Below are positions 46,003-56,080 of a stretch of 64,000 nucleotides of DNA, piece after piece. Every line of letters begins with the position of its first letter. The first letter of the stretch is position 1. A model generated the notes under the pieces. That model was not told the DNA's origin. It did not search any database and worked only from the letters and a program-made list of their open reading frames with translations. A program made the translations under genes and the position numbers. This DNA comes from Methylophaga sp. (GTDB lineage: Bacteria; Pseudomonadota; Gammaproteobacteria; Nitrosococcales; Methylophagaceae): contig DRHW01000005.1 in NCBI GenBank assembly GCA_011053005.1, positions 62,001 to 126,000 of the forward strand. Reading direction: 5' to 3'.

Positions 46003-46932
46003 ATGCGCATCATTTTTGCTGGAACCCCTGACTTTGCAGCAGAAACACTCAAAGCCTTATTGACGACAAATCATGAAATTTGTGCCGTTTATACTCAACC
46101 AGATCGGCCTTCAGGTCGTGGTCGAAAATTAACCGCTAGTCCAGTAAAACAACTTGCTGTTGAACATAATATCGCTGTCGAGCAACCGCTGAATTTCAAA
46201 CAAGATGATGCAAAACAGATATTGGCCGATTATCAAGCGGATCTGATGATCGTCGTGGCATACGGTTTATTGTTACCACAGACAGTGCTTGATACTCCGC
46301 GTCTTGGCTGCATCAATATTCATGCCTCTTTATTACCTCGCTGGCGTGGCGCAGCGCCGATTCAACGAGCGATTCTTGCGGGCGATACTGAAACCGGCGT
46401 CTGCATTATGCAAATGGAAGCGGGATTAGATACTGGGCCAGTTTTATCGCGAGCAAGTTGCCCTATTAAAGCGGAAGATACCGCGGAAACATTGCATGAT
46501 CGACTTGCGATTTTAGGCGCTGAAACATTATTACAATCATTACCAAATCTCGTTGAATTGCAAAGCAAGGCACAAATCCAAGATGATGGTTCCACTTGCT
46601 ATGCCGCCAAATTATTAAAGCAAGAAGCAGACATTGATTGGCAGCTGCCAGCAAGCCAAATTGTTCGTCAAGTTCAGGCTTTTAATCCTTGGCCTGTGGC
46701 GCAAACGAGTTGGCAAGATCAGGTGTTTAGAGTTTGGGCAGCAGTGCTGGTTGATGAAAAAGCCACAGCACCAGCAGGCGATATTATTATGGTAAACAAA
46801 GACAGCATTGATGTTGCAGCTGGAGATGGCATTGTGCGTTTAAAGCAGATTCAAATGCCAGGAAAACGCGCCATGCCCGTCGCCGATTTTTTGAATGCCA
46901 ATCTGATAAAAGCGGGTGAACATCTTGGCTAA
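46003..46932 (+). CDS. fmt: Methionyl-tRNA formyltransferase
   Basis: It formylates initiator methionyl-tRNA from 10-formyl-THF. The 309 residues include the start block RIIFAGTPDFAAETL, the active site INIHASLLPRWRGAAPIQRAI (about 106-126, N and H catalytic), and the C-terminal tRNA-binding barrel. It lies between def, which later removes the same formyl group, and rsmB. The 3' end overlaps the rsmB start by 17 bases if GTG is used there. Confidence 0.97.
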   Translation: MRIIFAGTPDFAAETLKALLTTNHEICAVYTQPDRPSGRGRKLTASPVKQLAVEHNIAVEQPLNFKQDDAKQILADYQADLMIVVAYGLLLPQTVLDTPRLGCINIHASLLPRWRGAAPIQRAILAGDTETGVCIMQMEAGLDTGPVLSRASCPIKAEDTAETLHDRLAILGAETLLQSLPNLVELQSKAQIQDDGSTCYAAKLLKQEADIDWQLPASQIVRQVQAFNPWPVAQTSWQDQVFRVWAAVLVDEKATAPAGDIIMVNKDSIDVAAGDGIVRLKQIQMPGKRAMPVADFLNANLIKAGEHLG

Positions 46933-48235
46933 ACCTCAAAAACATACCGCGCGAGCCAGTGCCGCTCGTGTTATTGCCGAAGTTATCCACAAAAAACATT
47001 CGCTAAATGGGGTATTAACCGCGGCGTTAGCTTCACTACCTGATAATGAACGTAGTTTATGCCAACAGCTTTGTTACGGCGTTATCCGTTGGCAACCACA
47101 ATTAGCAGCGATTAGCCAAAGCTTACTCACCAAGCCATTACGTGCAAAAGACGGCGATATTGCTGCGCTCTTGCTCTGTGGAATTTATCAACTACGAGAT
47201 ATGCGTGTTCCTTCACATGCCGCAATCTCAGAAACAGTCAATGCATGTAAAACCCTCGGCAAACCATGGGCGACCGGATTATTAAATGCTTCGCTGCGAA
47301 ACTATCAACGTCAACAAGAAGACATTGAAGCTAAAATTCAGCAACAAGAATCAGCAAAATTTGCCCATCCTGACTGGCTTATTGAGCGGTTTAAACAAGA
47401 TTGGCCTACACAATGGCCAGCCATTTTAGAAGCCAATAATTTACAACCACCGATGATGTTGCGCGTAAATACCCAACATGGATCTCGTGAAGATTATTTA
47501 GCTAGACTGGCTGAAGCAGATATTGATGCTAGCGCGCTTGATGACTGCATTGATGGCATTCTATTGGTCTCATCTTGTGATGTATTTCAATTACCTGGAT
47601 TTGCCGAGGGTCAGGCATCTGTGCAAGATGGCGCAGCGCAATTAGTCGCTAAAACACTCAACTTAAAACCTAATTTACGGGTTCTTGATGCCTGCGCAGC
47701 ACCGGGCGGCAAAACGTGTCATATTTTGGAACAATTTCCAGATAATCATATGGTTGCACTCGATATTGATCCGCGTCGCTTATTACAAATTAAACAAAAT
47801 ACTGATCGCCTCAATCTAAATGCTGAACTCATCGCAGCTGATGCCGCTGATGTCGAGAACTGGTGGGACGGCCAACTGTTTGACCGTATTTTAATTGATG
47901 CGCCCTGCTCGGGAACCGGCGTAATAAGACGTCATCCCGATATTAAATTACTTCGCAGACCGGATGATATTGCAAGCCTTGCCGAGCAACAGCAGCAATT
48001 ACTCAATAAGTTATGGCCATTGCTCAAGCCTGATGGCGTATTAGTTTATACGACCTGCTCTGCACTCAAACAAGAAAATGAAGACCAAGTTGCGGCATTT
48101 TTGAAGGATCATCCCGAAGCGCAAGAAAATATCATTTCACCCGCTCCAGCAGAACGCCGCTCTGTCGGTTATCAGCGTTTGCCTGGCGATAATATATTAG
48201 ATGGTTTTTATTATGCCAGCCTCAGTCACCGCTAA
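46916..48235 (+). CDS. rsmB: 16S rRNA m5C967 methyltransferase
   Basis: It methylates cytosine 967 of 16S rRNA. The 439-residue protein has an N-terminal NusB-like RNA-binding domain (about 10-140) and a SAM methyltransferase domain. The latter has DACAAPGGKTCH (about 259-270), the catalytic PCSGTG motif (about 325-330) and TTCS (about 379-382) with the second cysteine. Start is GTG 46916 or TTG 46925; both lie in the end of fmt. The DUF4390 gene overlaps its 3' end by 35 bases. Confidence 0.95.
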   Translation: MNILAKPQKHTARASAARVIAEVIHKKHSLNGVLTAALASLPDNERSLCQQLCYGVIRWQPQLAAISQSLLTKPLRAKDGDIAALLLCGIYQLRDMRVPSHAAISETVNACKTLGKPWATGLLNASLRNYQRQQEDIEAKIQQQESAKFAHPDWLIERFKQDWPTQWPAILEANNLQPPMMLRVNTQHGSREDYLARLAEADIDASALDDCIDGILLVSSCDVFQLPGFAEGQASVQDGAAQLVAKTLNLKPNLRVLDACAAPGGKTCHILEQFPDNHMVALDIDPRRLLQIKQNTDRLNLNAELIAADAADVENWWDGQLFDRILIDAPCSGTGVIRRHPDIKLLRRPDDIASLAEQQQQLLNKLWPLLKPDGVLVYTTCSALKQENEDQVAAFLKDHPEAQENIISPAPAERRSVGYQRLPGDNILDGFYYASLSHR

Positions 48236-48791
48236 AATTTCTGGCTTACTCGTGCTTGTGCTAATGCTGAGCTTTATGAGCTCGACTCAAGCAATCACAT
48301 TTGAAGTCTCTGCCGCCAACATCACAAAAATCGGTAATGGTCATGTGCTTGATGCAAGCATCCGTTATCCCCTTACGCCACGCGTGATTGAAGCCTTAGA
48401 CAATGGCATACCCATCGTTTTTTTCCAAGAATTCAAACTCGTTGATGTGACGCCACTATTAGCTGGATATTGGGAATGGGAAGATACGCTGTGGGACACC
48501 AAAATCAGTTATGAATTACGTTATCACGCACTCGCGCAACAATATGTTTTACAAGATACCGCTACTGGCAAGGAACGTTTTTTCCCTTCTCTCGAAGGCA
48601 CACTTCATGCCTTAGGTACTATTCAAAATCTGACTTTACCTCCTAAACATATGACTGATAATAAGCAGCTAGTATTCGAACTTCGTAGCGGTATTGATTT
48701 ATACCAGTTACCCACACCGATGCGACCCGGTGCTATTGTTTCGAGTAAATGGCACCTCACTAGCCCTTGGACACCCGCGCAATGGCATTAG
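48201..48791 (+). CDS. DUF4390 protein, exported
   Basis: A 196-residue protein with a signal peptide or N-terminal anchor (about 8-31, ending STQA-IT) and the DUF4390 core: NGHVLDASIRYPLTPRVIEALDNGIPIVFFQEFKL, YELRYHALAQQYVLQD and a final SSKWHLTSPW. Function is unknown, but the family is regularly encoded directly before an NtrY-like kinase, as here, where the kinase gene overlaps its stop by ten bases. It could be an input partner of that kinase. Confidence 0.9.
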   Translation: MVFIMPASVTAKISGLLVLVLMLSFMSSTQAITFEVSAANITKIGNGHVLDASIRYPLTPRVIEALDNGIPIVFFQEFKLVDVTPLLAGYWEWEDTLWDTKISYELRYHALAQQYVLQDTATGKERFFPSLEGTLHALGTIQNLTLPPKHMTDNKQLVFELRSGIDLYQLPTPMRPGAIVSSKWHLTSPWTPAQWH

Positions 48792-50944
48792 GTTTTATTA
48801 AACGACTTAGCTCAGGCTCCGCGCCTTATGTCACGCTAGGGATTTTATTACTTCCTCTGGCTTATTTACTCAGCGCTGCAACCCAAGACAGCTCTAGGTT
48901 TAATGATTTATTTTTAGTCATTTTCGGGCTCGGTATTGCCACGCTACTTTTGTTAATGGCGATCTTAGGTCGCAGCTTGTTTCGGCTTTATCGTGATTTC
49001 AAAAGCAACCAAGCAGGCTCGAGACTTACGGTTCGCCTCGTTAGTTTATTTGTCTTACTCATTCTTGTTTCGACCACGATTGTATATAGTTTTTCTATGC
49101 ACTTTTTACATCGAGGCATTAATAGTTGGTTTGATATCAAAGTTGAACAAGCACTCAACGATTCTTTAGAATTAAGCCGTACTGCTTTTGGCATTCGTAT
49201 GCGTACATTATTAAGACAAACACGAATGATGGCAGGCTTATTAAACGAGCTGCCAGCACAAGATGTGAATCACAACTTACATGAACTCTCAAAGCTCAGC
49301 GGCGCGATTGAACTCAGTCTTTGGACGATGGATGGTCAGCTGATCACTTCGAGTATGGAAAGCACCGTTATCTTTATTCCAAGTCGACCTAGTGAAACCA
49401 TTTTTCATCAGTTAGAGACGCAAGACTCTTATATCTCGTTAGATCCTGACCAAGATAACCTACAGCTTAGAGCCGCCGTTTTGCTCCCACCTAAACAAGG
49501 CATTCTGCAAGAGCGCTTTTTACAAGTTATCTTTCCGGTGAATGATCGCCTTAGTGATCTTGGTAAAACCGTTCAAGATGCGTATACCGATTACAAAGAA
49601 CTTAGCTATCTTCGAAAACCTTTAATTAGTGTGTTTACACTGACATTGAGTCTGATTGTTTTACTCACATTACTGGCTTCAATGTGGTTTGCGATTTGGA
49701 TTTCTCGTCGTATCGTTGAGCCTTTGCAAGCACTTGCTGCCGGCACTCAATCTGTCGCATCGGGTAATTACGATACCCAACTCAACGTATCGGGACATGA
49801 TGAAATCGGTTTCTTAGTCCGTTCATTTAACCAAATGACACAGCGCCTAACTCACGCGCGTAATGCTACAGAACACAGTCATCATTTATTGGAACAACAA
49901 ACTAACTATCTGACGACAGTATTAGGCAGTTTATCTAGTGGTGTAATTACCATTGATAATAAATTGTTTTTACGCACAGCCAATATAGCGAGCAGCAAAA
50001 TATTGCACCTTAATTTACAGCAGCGATTAGAAAGTACACTTGATAGACTTTCTGTTCAAACACCACATTTAGTCGGCTTCACCCAACTGATTGAACAAAA
50101 AATCGCCTTAGGTGAAAGCTGGCAACAACAGATTGAACTACAGAAGAAAAAATCGTTGCAGACCTTGATGTGTCGAGGCACGCAACTGCCTAATGATACC
50201 GGATGGGTTATTATTTTTGACGATGTCACCACCTTACTACAAGCGCAACGTAATGCCGCTTGGGGTGAAGTCGCAAGACGATTAGCACATGAAATTAAAA
50301 ACCCACTGACGCCGATTCAACTGTCTGCAGAGCGTCTACAGCATAAATATTTACCAATGTTGCCCGCCGATCAATCGAGCACGCTAACGAAGCTGACCAA
50401 CACCATTGTGCAGCAAGTTGAAGCGATGAAAAACATGGTCAATGATTTTTCTGATTATGCGCGAAACCCAGGTTTACAATTACAATTACAACCAATAGGC
50501 AAACTTATCAGCGAAGTGCTGACGTTGTATCAAAGCAATAGCAGTCACCAATTCATCCTATTAAAAAGCCAGCAAGAAATATCGATAAATATTGATAGTG
50601 TTCGCTTTCGACAGATCCTGCATAATTTGCTGAAAAATGCGATTGAAGCCAGTGAAGATGCCCATTTAGCGGTTGATATCATCATCAGTTACCACACAGT
50701 GATTCAGGATCAGACCCAATGGCTTGAAATTAGTATTCGTGATCACGGGCCAGGCATTCCTGTCAGTATGGAAAACAAACTGTTTGAACCTTATGCCAGC
50801 AATAAAACAAAAGGCACCGGACTCGGTCTCGCCATCGTTCAAAAAATTGTTGAAGAACATGGTGGCCATGTTTGGGCTGAAAATCTCCTGCCAACAGGAG
50901 CGAGTATAATAATACGATTACCTCTGGAGGGAACTACGCCGTGA
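48782..50944 (+). CDS. NtrY-like membrane sensor histidine kinase
   Basis: A 720-residue kinase from ATG 48782, which overlaps the DUF4390 stop. It has membrane helices at about 12-30, 40-58, 80-102 and 280-300 with a periplasmic sensor loop between the last two. A HAMP domain (about 300-350), a PAS-like domain (about 375-480), HisKA with the phospho-histidine H503 in RRLAHEIKNPLTP, and HATPase with DHGPGIP and GTGLGLAIV follow. The layout is that of NtrY. The response regulator gene overlaps its end by four bases. The signal is unknown. Confidence 0.92.
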   Translation: MALGFIKRLSSGSAPYVTLGILLLPLAYLLSAATQDSSRFNDLFLVIFGLGIATLLLLMAILGRSLFRLYRDFKSNQAGSRLTVRLVSLFVLLILVSTTIVYSFSMHFLHRGINSWFDIKVEQALNDSLELSRTAFGIRMRTLLRQTRMMAGLLNELPAQDVNHNLHELSKLSGAIELSLWTMDGQLITSSMESTVIFIPSRPSETIFHQLETQDSYISLDPDQDNLQLRAAVLLPPKQGILQERFLQVIFPVNDRLSDLGKTVQDAYTDYKELSYLRKPLISVFTLTLSLIVLLTLLASMWFAIWISRRIVEPLQALAAGTQSVASGNYDTQLNVSGHDEIGFLVRSFNQMTQRLTHARNATEHSHHLLEQQTNYLTTVLGSLSSGVITIDNKLFLRTANIASSKILHLNLQQRLESTLDRLSVQTPHLVGFTQLIEQKIALGESWQQQIELQKKKSLQTLMCRGTQLPNDTGWVIIFDDVTTLLQAQRNAAWGEVARRLAHEIKNPLTPIQLSAERLQHKYLPMLPADQSSTLTKLTNTIVQQVEAMKNMVNDFSDYARNPGLQLQLQPIGKLISEVLTLYQSNSSHQFILLKSQQEISINIDSVRFRQILHNLLKNAIEASEDAHLAVDIIISYHTVIQDQTQWLEISIRDHGPGIPVSMENKLFEPYASNKTKGTGLGLAIVQKIVEEHGGHVWAENLLPTGASIIIRLPLEGTTP

Positions 50945-52221
50945 GTCAAGACAAACCGTTAATTTTGGTTGTTGATGATGAGCCTGATATTCGGGAACTT
51001 GTTAAAGATATTCTTGAAGATGAAGATTACCGTGTTGTCATTGCCGGCGATGGTACCGAGGCACGCACTGCTTTTACATCACTCTCGCCAAGTCTCATCT
51101 TGCTTGATATTTGGATGCCTGACGTGGATGGTATTAGTCTGCTCAAAGAATTCAAACAACAAGATCCCAACATCACGATTGTGATGATGTCTGGGCATGG
51201 CACGATTGAAACGGCAGTAGAAGCAACACGTTTAGGCGCTTATGATTTTATTGAAAAACCGCTTTCAATGGCCAAGCTACTTCGCAGTATCGAGCTTGCG
51301 TTTGAAAGCAGTCAGAAAAAAGCCTCGATACGACAACATCATGCACAAGCACCGGTCGGAAAAAGCACCCAAATAACCTTGTTACGCGAGCAATCACAAC
51401 GTGTTGCCCAACATGATATGCCGATATTATTACTGGGTGAAGGCGGCACAGGTAAACACTGTTATGCCCATTATTTACATAGTTTAGGTAAGTTTTCTTC
51501 GGGTAAATTTATTGAAATAACGCCAGCGAGTTTTCCATCTGACAGCCTAAAACTAACATCATTAGCACAAAATAATTGTCTATTTATTAATGACTTATCT
51601 TTATTGTCGACCAATGCTCAAGCACTGCTTTCTCATTTATTAAATACCAACAAGCTAGTGAACTGTCAGTTAATTTGTGCGACTCAATATTCACTAGACA
51701 TGGCGGTTAATAACGGCACATTTTCTGAAGGACTGTTATACCAACTGAACAGTATTACACTCGCTATTCCACCGCTACGCGAGCATATTGAAGACATTCC
51801 TGAACTGGTTCATTACTTTGTTGATGAACAAACCACCGCATCTGAAATGGCCTATCGTCACTTCACCGTCGCAGCGCAAAACCGCTTACGCAATCACCCT
51901 TGGCAAGGTAACGTGCTTGAGCTAAAAAATGTTATTCAGCGTTTGCTCGTACTCGGCGAGGCGGATGATATTGATGTCGCTGAAGTCGATCAAACCTTGC
52001 GTGAAACGTCTGAACAACAAACTCAGTTCGGCGAACTAGATAGCATTAATTATGATTTGCCCTTGCGTGAGGCACGGGAACAATTTGAACGTATTTATTT
52101 ACTGCAAAAATTACAAGAAACAGAAGGTAATGTAGGTAAAGCCGCCAAGCTAGCGGGTATGGAACGAACGCATTTATATCGCAAACTTCGTTCTTTAGAT
52201 ATTGATAGTAAACAAGTTTAA
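50941..52221 (+). CDS. NtrX-like response regulator lacking the sigma-54 loop
   Basis: A 426-residue regulator with a receiver domain (about 5-125, phospho-acceptor D56), an AAA+ domain (about 140-350) and a C-terminal Fis-type helix-turn-helix (NVGKAAKLAGMERTHLYRKL). The AAA+ part is degraded. Walker A is GEGGTGK with K172 kept. The stretch between it and Walker B is about 25 residues short and lacks FGHEKGAFTGA, and the Walker B acidic pair reads FINDLS instead of FLDE. It is unlikely to activate sigma-54 promoters and probably acts as a repressor or sigma-70 regulator. Start GTG overlaps the kinase stop. Confidence 0.9.
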   Translation: MSQDKPLILVVDDEPDIRELVKDILEDEDYRVVIAGDGTEARTAFTSLSPSLILLDIWMPDVDGISLLKEFKQQDPNITIVMMSGHGTIETAVEATRLGAYDFIEKPLSMAKLLRSIELAFESSQKKASIRQHHAQAPVGKSTQITLLREQSQRVAQHDMPILLLGEGGTGKHCYAHYLHSLGKFSSGKFIEITPASFPSDSLKLTSLAQNNCLFINDLSLLSTNAQALLSHLLNTNKLVNCQLICATQYSLDMAVNNGTFSEGLLYQLNSITLAIPPLREHIEDIPELVHYFVDEQTTASEMAYRHFTVAAQNRLRNHPWQGNVLELKNVIQRLLVLGEADDIDVAEVDQTLRETSEQQTQFGELDSINYDLPLREAREQFERIYLLQKLQETEGNVGKAAKLAGMERTHLYRKLRSLDIDSKQV

Positions 52222-52230
52222 GGTTGCAAC

Positions 52231-53604
52231 ATGAAAATTCTGATTCTCGGAGCCGGACAAGTTGGCGCTTCAGTAGCGGCATCACTAGTGAGAGAAAACG
52301 ATGATATTACCGTCGTTGACTCGAACAGTGATTTATTACTCAAGCTGCAAGATCACTACGATATTCGTACGATACAAGGTCATGCATCGCACCCAGACGT
52401 ATTAGCCCAAGCAGGCGCGGCCGATGCCGATCTAATTTTAGCCGTCACCAACAGTGATGAGACTAATATGATCGCCTGTCAGATTTGCCATAGTCTCTAT
52501 AAAACGCCAACTAAAATCGCTCGCATTCGCAGTACAGAATATTTATCCAAGCCTGAGTTATTCGGCAATGATGCTATCGCGATAGATATGCTGATAAGCC
52601 CCGAGCAAATCGTCACCGATTATATTGAAAGACTGATTAGTCACCCCAATGCCTTACAAGTGCTTGATTTTGCCGGTGGTAAAATCCAACTTGTTGCAAT
52701 GAAAGCCTTTCACGGCGGTCCTCTAGTCGGTAAACCAATATCAAATTTACGCGTTCGTATTCCGAAAATACCAACGCGCGTTGCCGCCGTATTTAGAAAT
52801 GGTTATCCGATCATTCCTAAAGGAAAAACCGTTATTGAAGCCGATGATGAAGTCTTCTTTATTGCCGCCAAAAATGATATTCATGCTGTAATGAATGAAC
52901 TTCGCAGAATGGATAAACCTTATAAACGCATTATGCTTGCCGGCGGCGGTCATATTGGTGAGCGTTTGGCAAAAGCGCTCGAACATGATTATCAAGTCAA
53001 AATTATTGAAGCTAATCCTAAGCGCGCCGAACACCTTTCTGAAGAGCTAACCAACTGCATCGTGTTATTGGGCGATGTAGCCAATGAAGAATTGTTGCAA
53101 GAAGAAGATATCGATAAAGTCGATTTATTCTGCGCGCTGACCAATGATGATGAAGCGAATATTCTCTCCGCAATGCTGGCTAAACGCTTAGGTGCACGCA
53201 AAGTATTATCGTTAATTAATCGCGCTGCTTACGTTGATTTAATAGAAAGTAGCACCATTGATATTGCTCTATCGCCCCAACAAGCCACCATAGGTAGTCT
53301 TTTAGCGCATATTCGTCGAGGTGACATTGTCGCTGTTCACTCGCTACGCCGTGGTGCTGCAGAAGCAATGGAAGTCATTGCACATGGCGATAAAAACTCA
53401 TCGCTGGTTGTCGGTCGTCGTATTGATGAAATCAATCTACCGCCAGGCACCACTATTGGCGCCATTGTTCGTGGTGAAGAAGTGATCATTACTCACCATG
53501 ACAGTGTCATCGAAGCAGAAGATCACGTTATTTTATTTCTAATTCATAAACGTTACGTCAAAGAAGTTGAGCGTTTATTCCAAGTAGGGTTTACGTTTTT
53601 TTAA
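52231..53604 (+). CDS. trkA: Trk potassium transporter NAD-binding subunit TrkA
   Basis: The cytosolic gating subunit of the Trk potassium importer, 457 residues. It has two tandem RCK halves, each with a Rossmann NAD site: [16 protein letters not shown] (1-16) and [15 protein letters not shown] (about 234-248), each followed by a TrkA-C domain. It directly follows the NtrX-like gene (9 bases) and overlaps algH by one base. The membrane subunit TrkH is not in the window. Confidence 0.97.
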   Translation: MKILILGAGQVGASVAASLVRENDDITVVDSNSDLLLKLQDHYDIRTIQGHASHPDVLAQAGAADADLILAVTNSDETNMIACQICHSLYKTPTKIARIRSTEYLSKPELFGNDAIAIDMLISPEQIVTDYIERLISHPNALQVLDFAGGKIQLVAMKAFHGGPLVGKPISNLRVRIPKIPTRVAAVFRNGYPIIPKGKTVIEADDEVFFIAAKNDIHAVMNELRRMDKPYKRIMLAGGGHIGERLAKALEHDYQVKIIEANPKRAEHLSEELTNCIVLLGDVANEELLQEEDIDKVDLFCALTNDDEANILSAMLAKRLGARKVLSLINRAAYVDLIESSTIDIALSPQQATIGSLLAHIRRGDIVAVHSLRRGAAEAMEVIAHGDKNSSLVVGRRIDEINLPPGTTIGAIVRGEEVIITHHDSVIEAEDHVILFLIHKRYVKEVERLFQVGFTFF

Positions 53605-54167
53605 TGCTTATGGAACAATCATTACAACACCATTTTCTTATCGCCATGCCGACATTAATAGATTCCTTTTTCTATCGTTCGGTTATCTATATTTGCGAAC
53701 ATAATGAAGATGGCGCGATGGGATTAATCATTAATCATCCCACACAAATTATGCTCGATGAGCTGTTTTCACATTTAGAAATCGACAATGTCTCATCAGC
53801 GACTAAAACCACATCGGTATTATTTGGTGGTCCAGTACAGAAAGAACAGGGGATGATTATTCATGATAGCCCTCATCAATGGGTGAGCACCAAAGCACTT
53901 AATGATGAATTATATTTGACCACTTCGACCGATATTTTAGACGTGGTTAGTACACCTTCTGGCCCCGATAATTTTATTATCACGCTTGGTTATGCAGGTT
54001 GGGAAACGGGCCAACTAGAACAAGAAATTGCTGACAATAGCTGGCTCACTGTACCTGCGAATAAAGACATCTTATTTAAGACGCCTGCCGATCAACGCTG
54101 GCTAGCAGCAGGTAAATTACTTGGTGTTGATATGAACTTGATGACACCATCGATGGGACATGCATGA
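53604..54167 (+). CDS. algH: YqgE/AlgH family protein
   Basis: A 187-residue member of the YqgE/AlgH family. Motifs are LQHHFLIAMPTLIDSFFYRSVIYICEHNEDGAMGLIINHP (about 5-45), VLFGGPVQKEQGMIIHD and GYAGWETGQLEQEIADNSWL. The family is named after an alginate regulator in Pseudomonas, but a molecular function is not known. It overlaps trkA (TAATG) upstream and ruvX (ATGA) downstream; the algH-ruvX-pyrR order is the Pseudomonas order. Confidence 0.95.
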   Translation: MLMEQSLQHHFLIAMPTLIDSFFYRSVIYICEHNEDGAMGLIINHPTQIMLDELFSHLEIDNVSSATKTTSVLFGGPVQKEQGMIIHDSPHQWVSTKALNDELYLTTSTDILDVVSTPSGPDNFIITLGYAGWETGQLEQEIADNSWLTVPANKDILFKTPADQRWLAAGKLLGVDMNLMTPSMGHA

Positions 54168-54583
54168 CCACGCCGCGTACCCTTCTCGGCTTTGATTTTG
54201 GACTCAAAAATATTGGTGTTGCTGTCGGTCAAGAGCTTACCGGTAGCGCAAGTGGTATTGCCGTTATTAAAGCGCGTGATGGCATTCCCGACTGGAATGA
54301 TATTAAAAAAGTCATCGAACAATGGCAGCCGCAATTATTAATCGTTGGCCTGCCGCTTAATATGGATGGTACAGAGCAGGAAATGACTGCTGCTTGTCGA
54401 AAATTTGGTAATAGACTGAATGGCCGCTTTCAACTCCCTGTTGAATGGCAAGACGAACGTTTAAGCACCTATGAGGCATTGGAACAACTAGGAATTCGTG
54501 ACAAAATGCAATCCAAGCGGCGAGGTGATGTTGATCGCATCTCAGCTCAACTTATTCTTCAATCATGGTTGAATCAACAATGA
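54164..54583 (+). CDS. ruvX: Holliday-junction resolvase-like protein RuvX/YqgF
   Basis: An RNase H-fold protein of 139 residues, linked to 16S rRNA 5' maturation. Family blocks are LLGFDFGLKNIGVAVG (first catalytic Asp at 10), LLIVGLPLNMDGTEQEMT, DERLSTYEA and a final DRISAQLILQSWL with the last acid. It overlaps algH upstream and pyrR downstream by four bases each, so the run is translated as a coupled unit. Confidence 0.95.
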   Translation: MTTPRTLLGFDFGLKNIGVAVGQELTGSASGIAVIKARDGIPDWNDIKKVIEQWQPQLLIVGLPLNMDGTEQEMTAACRKFGNRLNGRFQLPVEWQDERLSTYEALEQLGIRDKMQSKRRGDVDRISAQLILQSWLNQQ

Positions 54584-55116
54584 CAATTCCAGCAACGAAT
54601 ACCGATATCCAGACCTTGCTAACGGGAATGGCGGATGAAATACACGACACGTTAAATGGCAAAGATCCCTTAATCATTGGCATTCATACGGGTGGTGTTT
54701 GGGTCGCCCAACAACTTGTCGAAATATTAGGTGCAGATTTTTTTGATGCGCCACTTGGCACATTAAATATTGCTTATTATCGGGATGACTTCACCCGTAT
54801 TGGCATGCATCCACAAGTGACGCCTTCCGATCTGCCTTTTGCCGTTGATGATCGTCATTTATTGTTAGTGGATGATGTTTTATACAGTGGGCGAACAATT
54901 CGTGCGGCACTGAATGAGATTTTTGATTATGGCCGACCAGCGAGTGTGACGTTTGCGGTATTGATTGAACGAAATGGTCGTGAATTACCGATACAAGCGG
55001 ATATTATTGGTCAATCACTCACCATGACGGAAAACGAACATATAAAACTACACAATAACAATGGTTTAACGTTGACACTGTCGGCAACAAAACCAGGGGA
55101 AGATGATGTCGCATAA
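54580..55116 (+). CDS. pyrR: Bifunctional pyr regulator/uracil phosphoribosyltransferase-like PyrR
   Basis: A PRTase-fold protein of 178 residues from ATG 54580 (ATGA overlap with ruvX; ATG 54565 is also open). The PRPP-binding loop is [17 protein letters not shown] (about 93-109), and [15 protein letters not shown] is the other family block. In Bacillus PyrR is an RNA-binding attenuator; in Pseudomonas-type genomes it controls pyrBC' by uncertain means. I looked for a PyrR-binding leader between pyrR and pyrB and saw none, since the two genes overlap. SD signals are weak. Confidence 0.92.
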   Translation: MTIPATNTDIQTLLTGMADEIHDTLNGKDPLIIGIHTGGVWVAQQLVEILGADFFDAPLGTLNIAYYRDDFTRIGMHPQVTPSDLPFAVDDRHLLLVDDVLYSGRTIRAALNEIFDYGRPASVTFAVLIERNGRELPIQADIIGQSLTMTENEHIKLHNNNGLTLTLSATKPGEDDVA

Positions 55117-56080
55117 CCAACTAACAGAAAGTGGGCGACTACATCATTTTCTGAGTATTGAAGGGTTAAAACGACCTTTGTTGACAGAAATAATGGATCG
55201 CGCCGAACAGTTTTCAAGCATTTCTCATCAACAAGTAAAAAAAGTACCACTATTACGTGGTAAAACCATTGTTAATCTGTTTTTTGAAAACAGCACTCGC
55301 ACTCGCACTACTTTTGAACTCGCAGCAAAACGCTTATCAGCCGATGTGATGAGCCTCAATATCAATACCTCGTCCGCTTCAAAAGGCGAAAGCCTACGTG
55401 ACACGCTGCACAACCTTGAAGCAATGCACTGCGACATGTTTGTGGTACGCCACAACCAAAGCGGCGCTGCCGAATTTATCGCACAACATGTCGCGCCTCA
55501 CGTTAGCGTTATTAATGCTGGCGATGGCTGTCATGCACATCCTACGCAAGCGATGCTGGATATGTTCACCATTCGCCGTCATAAACAGCATTTCCCTAAT
55601 CTACGAGTAGCGATCATTGGCGATATATTACATTCCCGTGTTGCACGCTCACAAATTCAAGCCCTCGCGACATTAGGCGTTGGCGAAATCCGAGTTATTG
55701 CACCTAAAACATTATTGCCCACCGACACTAAAACGCTTGGCGTACATGTTTATCATGATATGGAAGCCGGATTAAAAGACGTCGACGTAGTCATCACTCT
55801 CAGATTACAGCTAGAAAGAATGCAGGGGGCCCTGTTACCGAGTGCTCGCGAATACTTTCAATGCTACGGATTAACGGAACGAAAACTAAGCTTCGCTAAA
55901 CCCGATGCTATCGTGATGCATCCGGGCCCAATTAATCGAGGTGTTGAAATTGCATCCGCCGTCGCAGATGGCCCACAATCCGTAATTTTAGAACAAGTGA
56001 CACACGGTATTGCAGTAAGAATGGCGATTATGTCGATGGCACTGGGTTCACAAGCAGAACTGCATGAGGCGACAGCATGA
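55106..56080 (+). CDS. pyrB: Aspartate carbamoyltransferase catalytic chain
   Basis: It condenses carbamoyl phosphate and aspartate in pyrimidine synthesis. The 324-residue protein has the phosphate-binding [12 protein letters not shown] (about 57-68), the loop [12 protein letters not shown] (about 90-101), [10 protein letters not shown] and the aspartate-loop LRLQLER. ATG 55106 has AGGGGA five bases upstream and is preferred over the adjacent 55103. There is no pyrI; in this class the chain assembles with the inactive dihydroorotase homologue encoded next, which overlaps by four bases. Confidence 0.96.
   Translation: MSHNQLTESGRLHHFLSIEGLKRPLLTEIMDRAEQFSSISHQQVKKVPLLRGKTIVNLFFENSTRTRTTFELAAKRLSADVMSLNINTSSASKGESLRDTLHNLEAMHCDMFVVRHNQSGAAEFIAQHVAPHVSVINAGDGCHAHPTQAMLDMFTIRRHKQHFPNLRVAIIGDILHSRVARSQIQALATLGVGEIRVIAPKTLLPTDTKTLGVHVYHDMEAGLKDVDVVITLRLQLERMQGALLPSAREYFQCYGLTERKLSFAKPDAIVMHPGPINRGVEIASAVADGPQSVILEQVTHGIAVRMAIMSMALGSQAELHEATA

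Noticed and set aside
54584-55105. PyrR-dependent attenuator before pyrB
   Set aside because: pyrR and pyrB overlap, leaving no leader or terminator/antiterminator pair.
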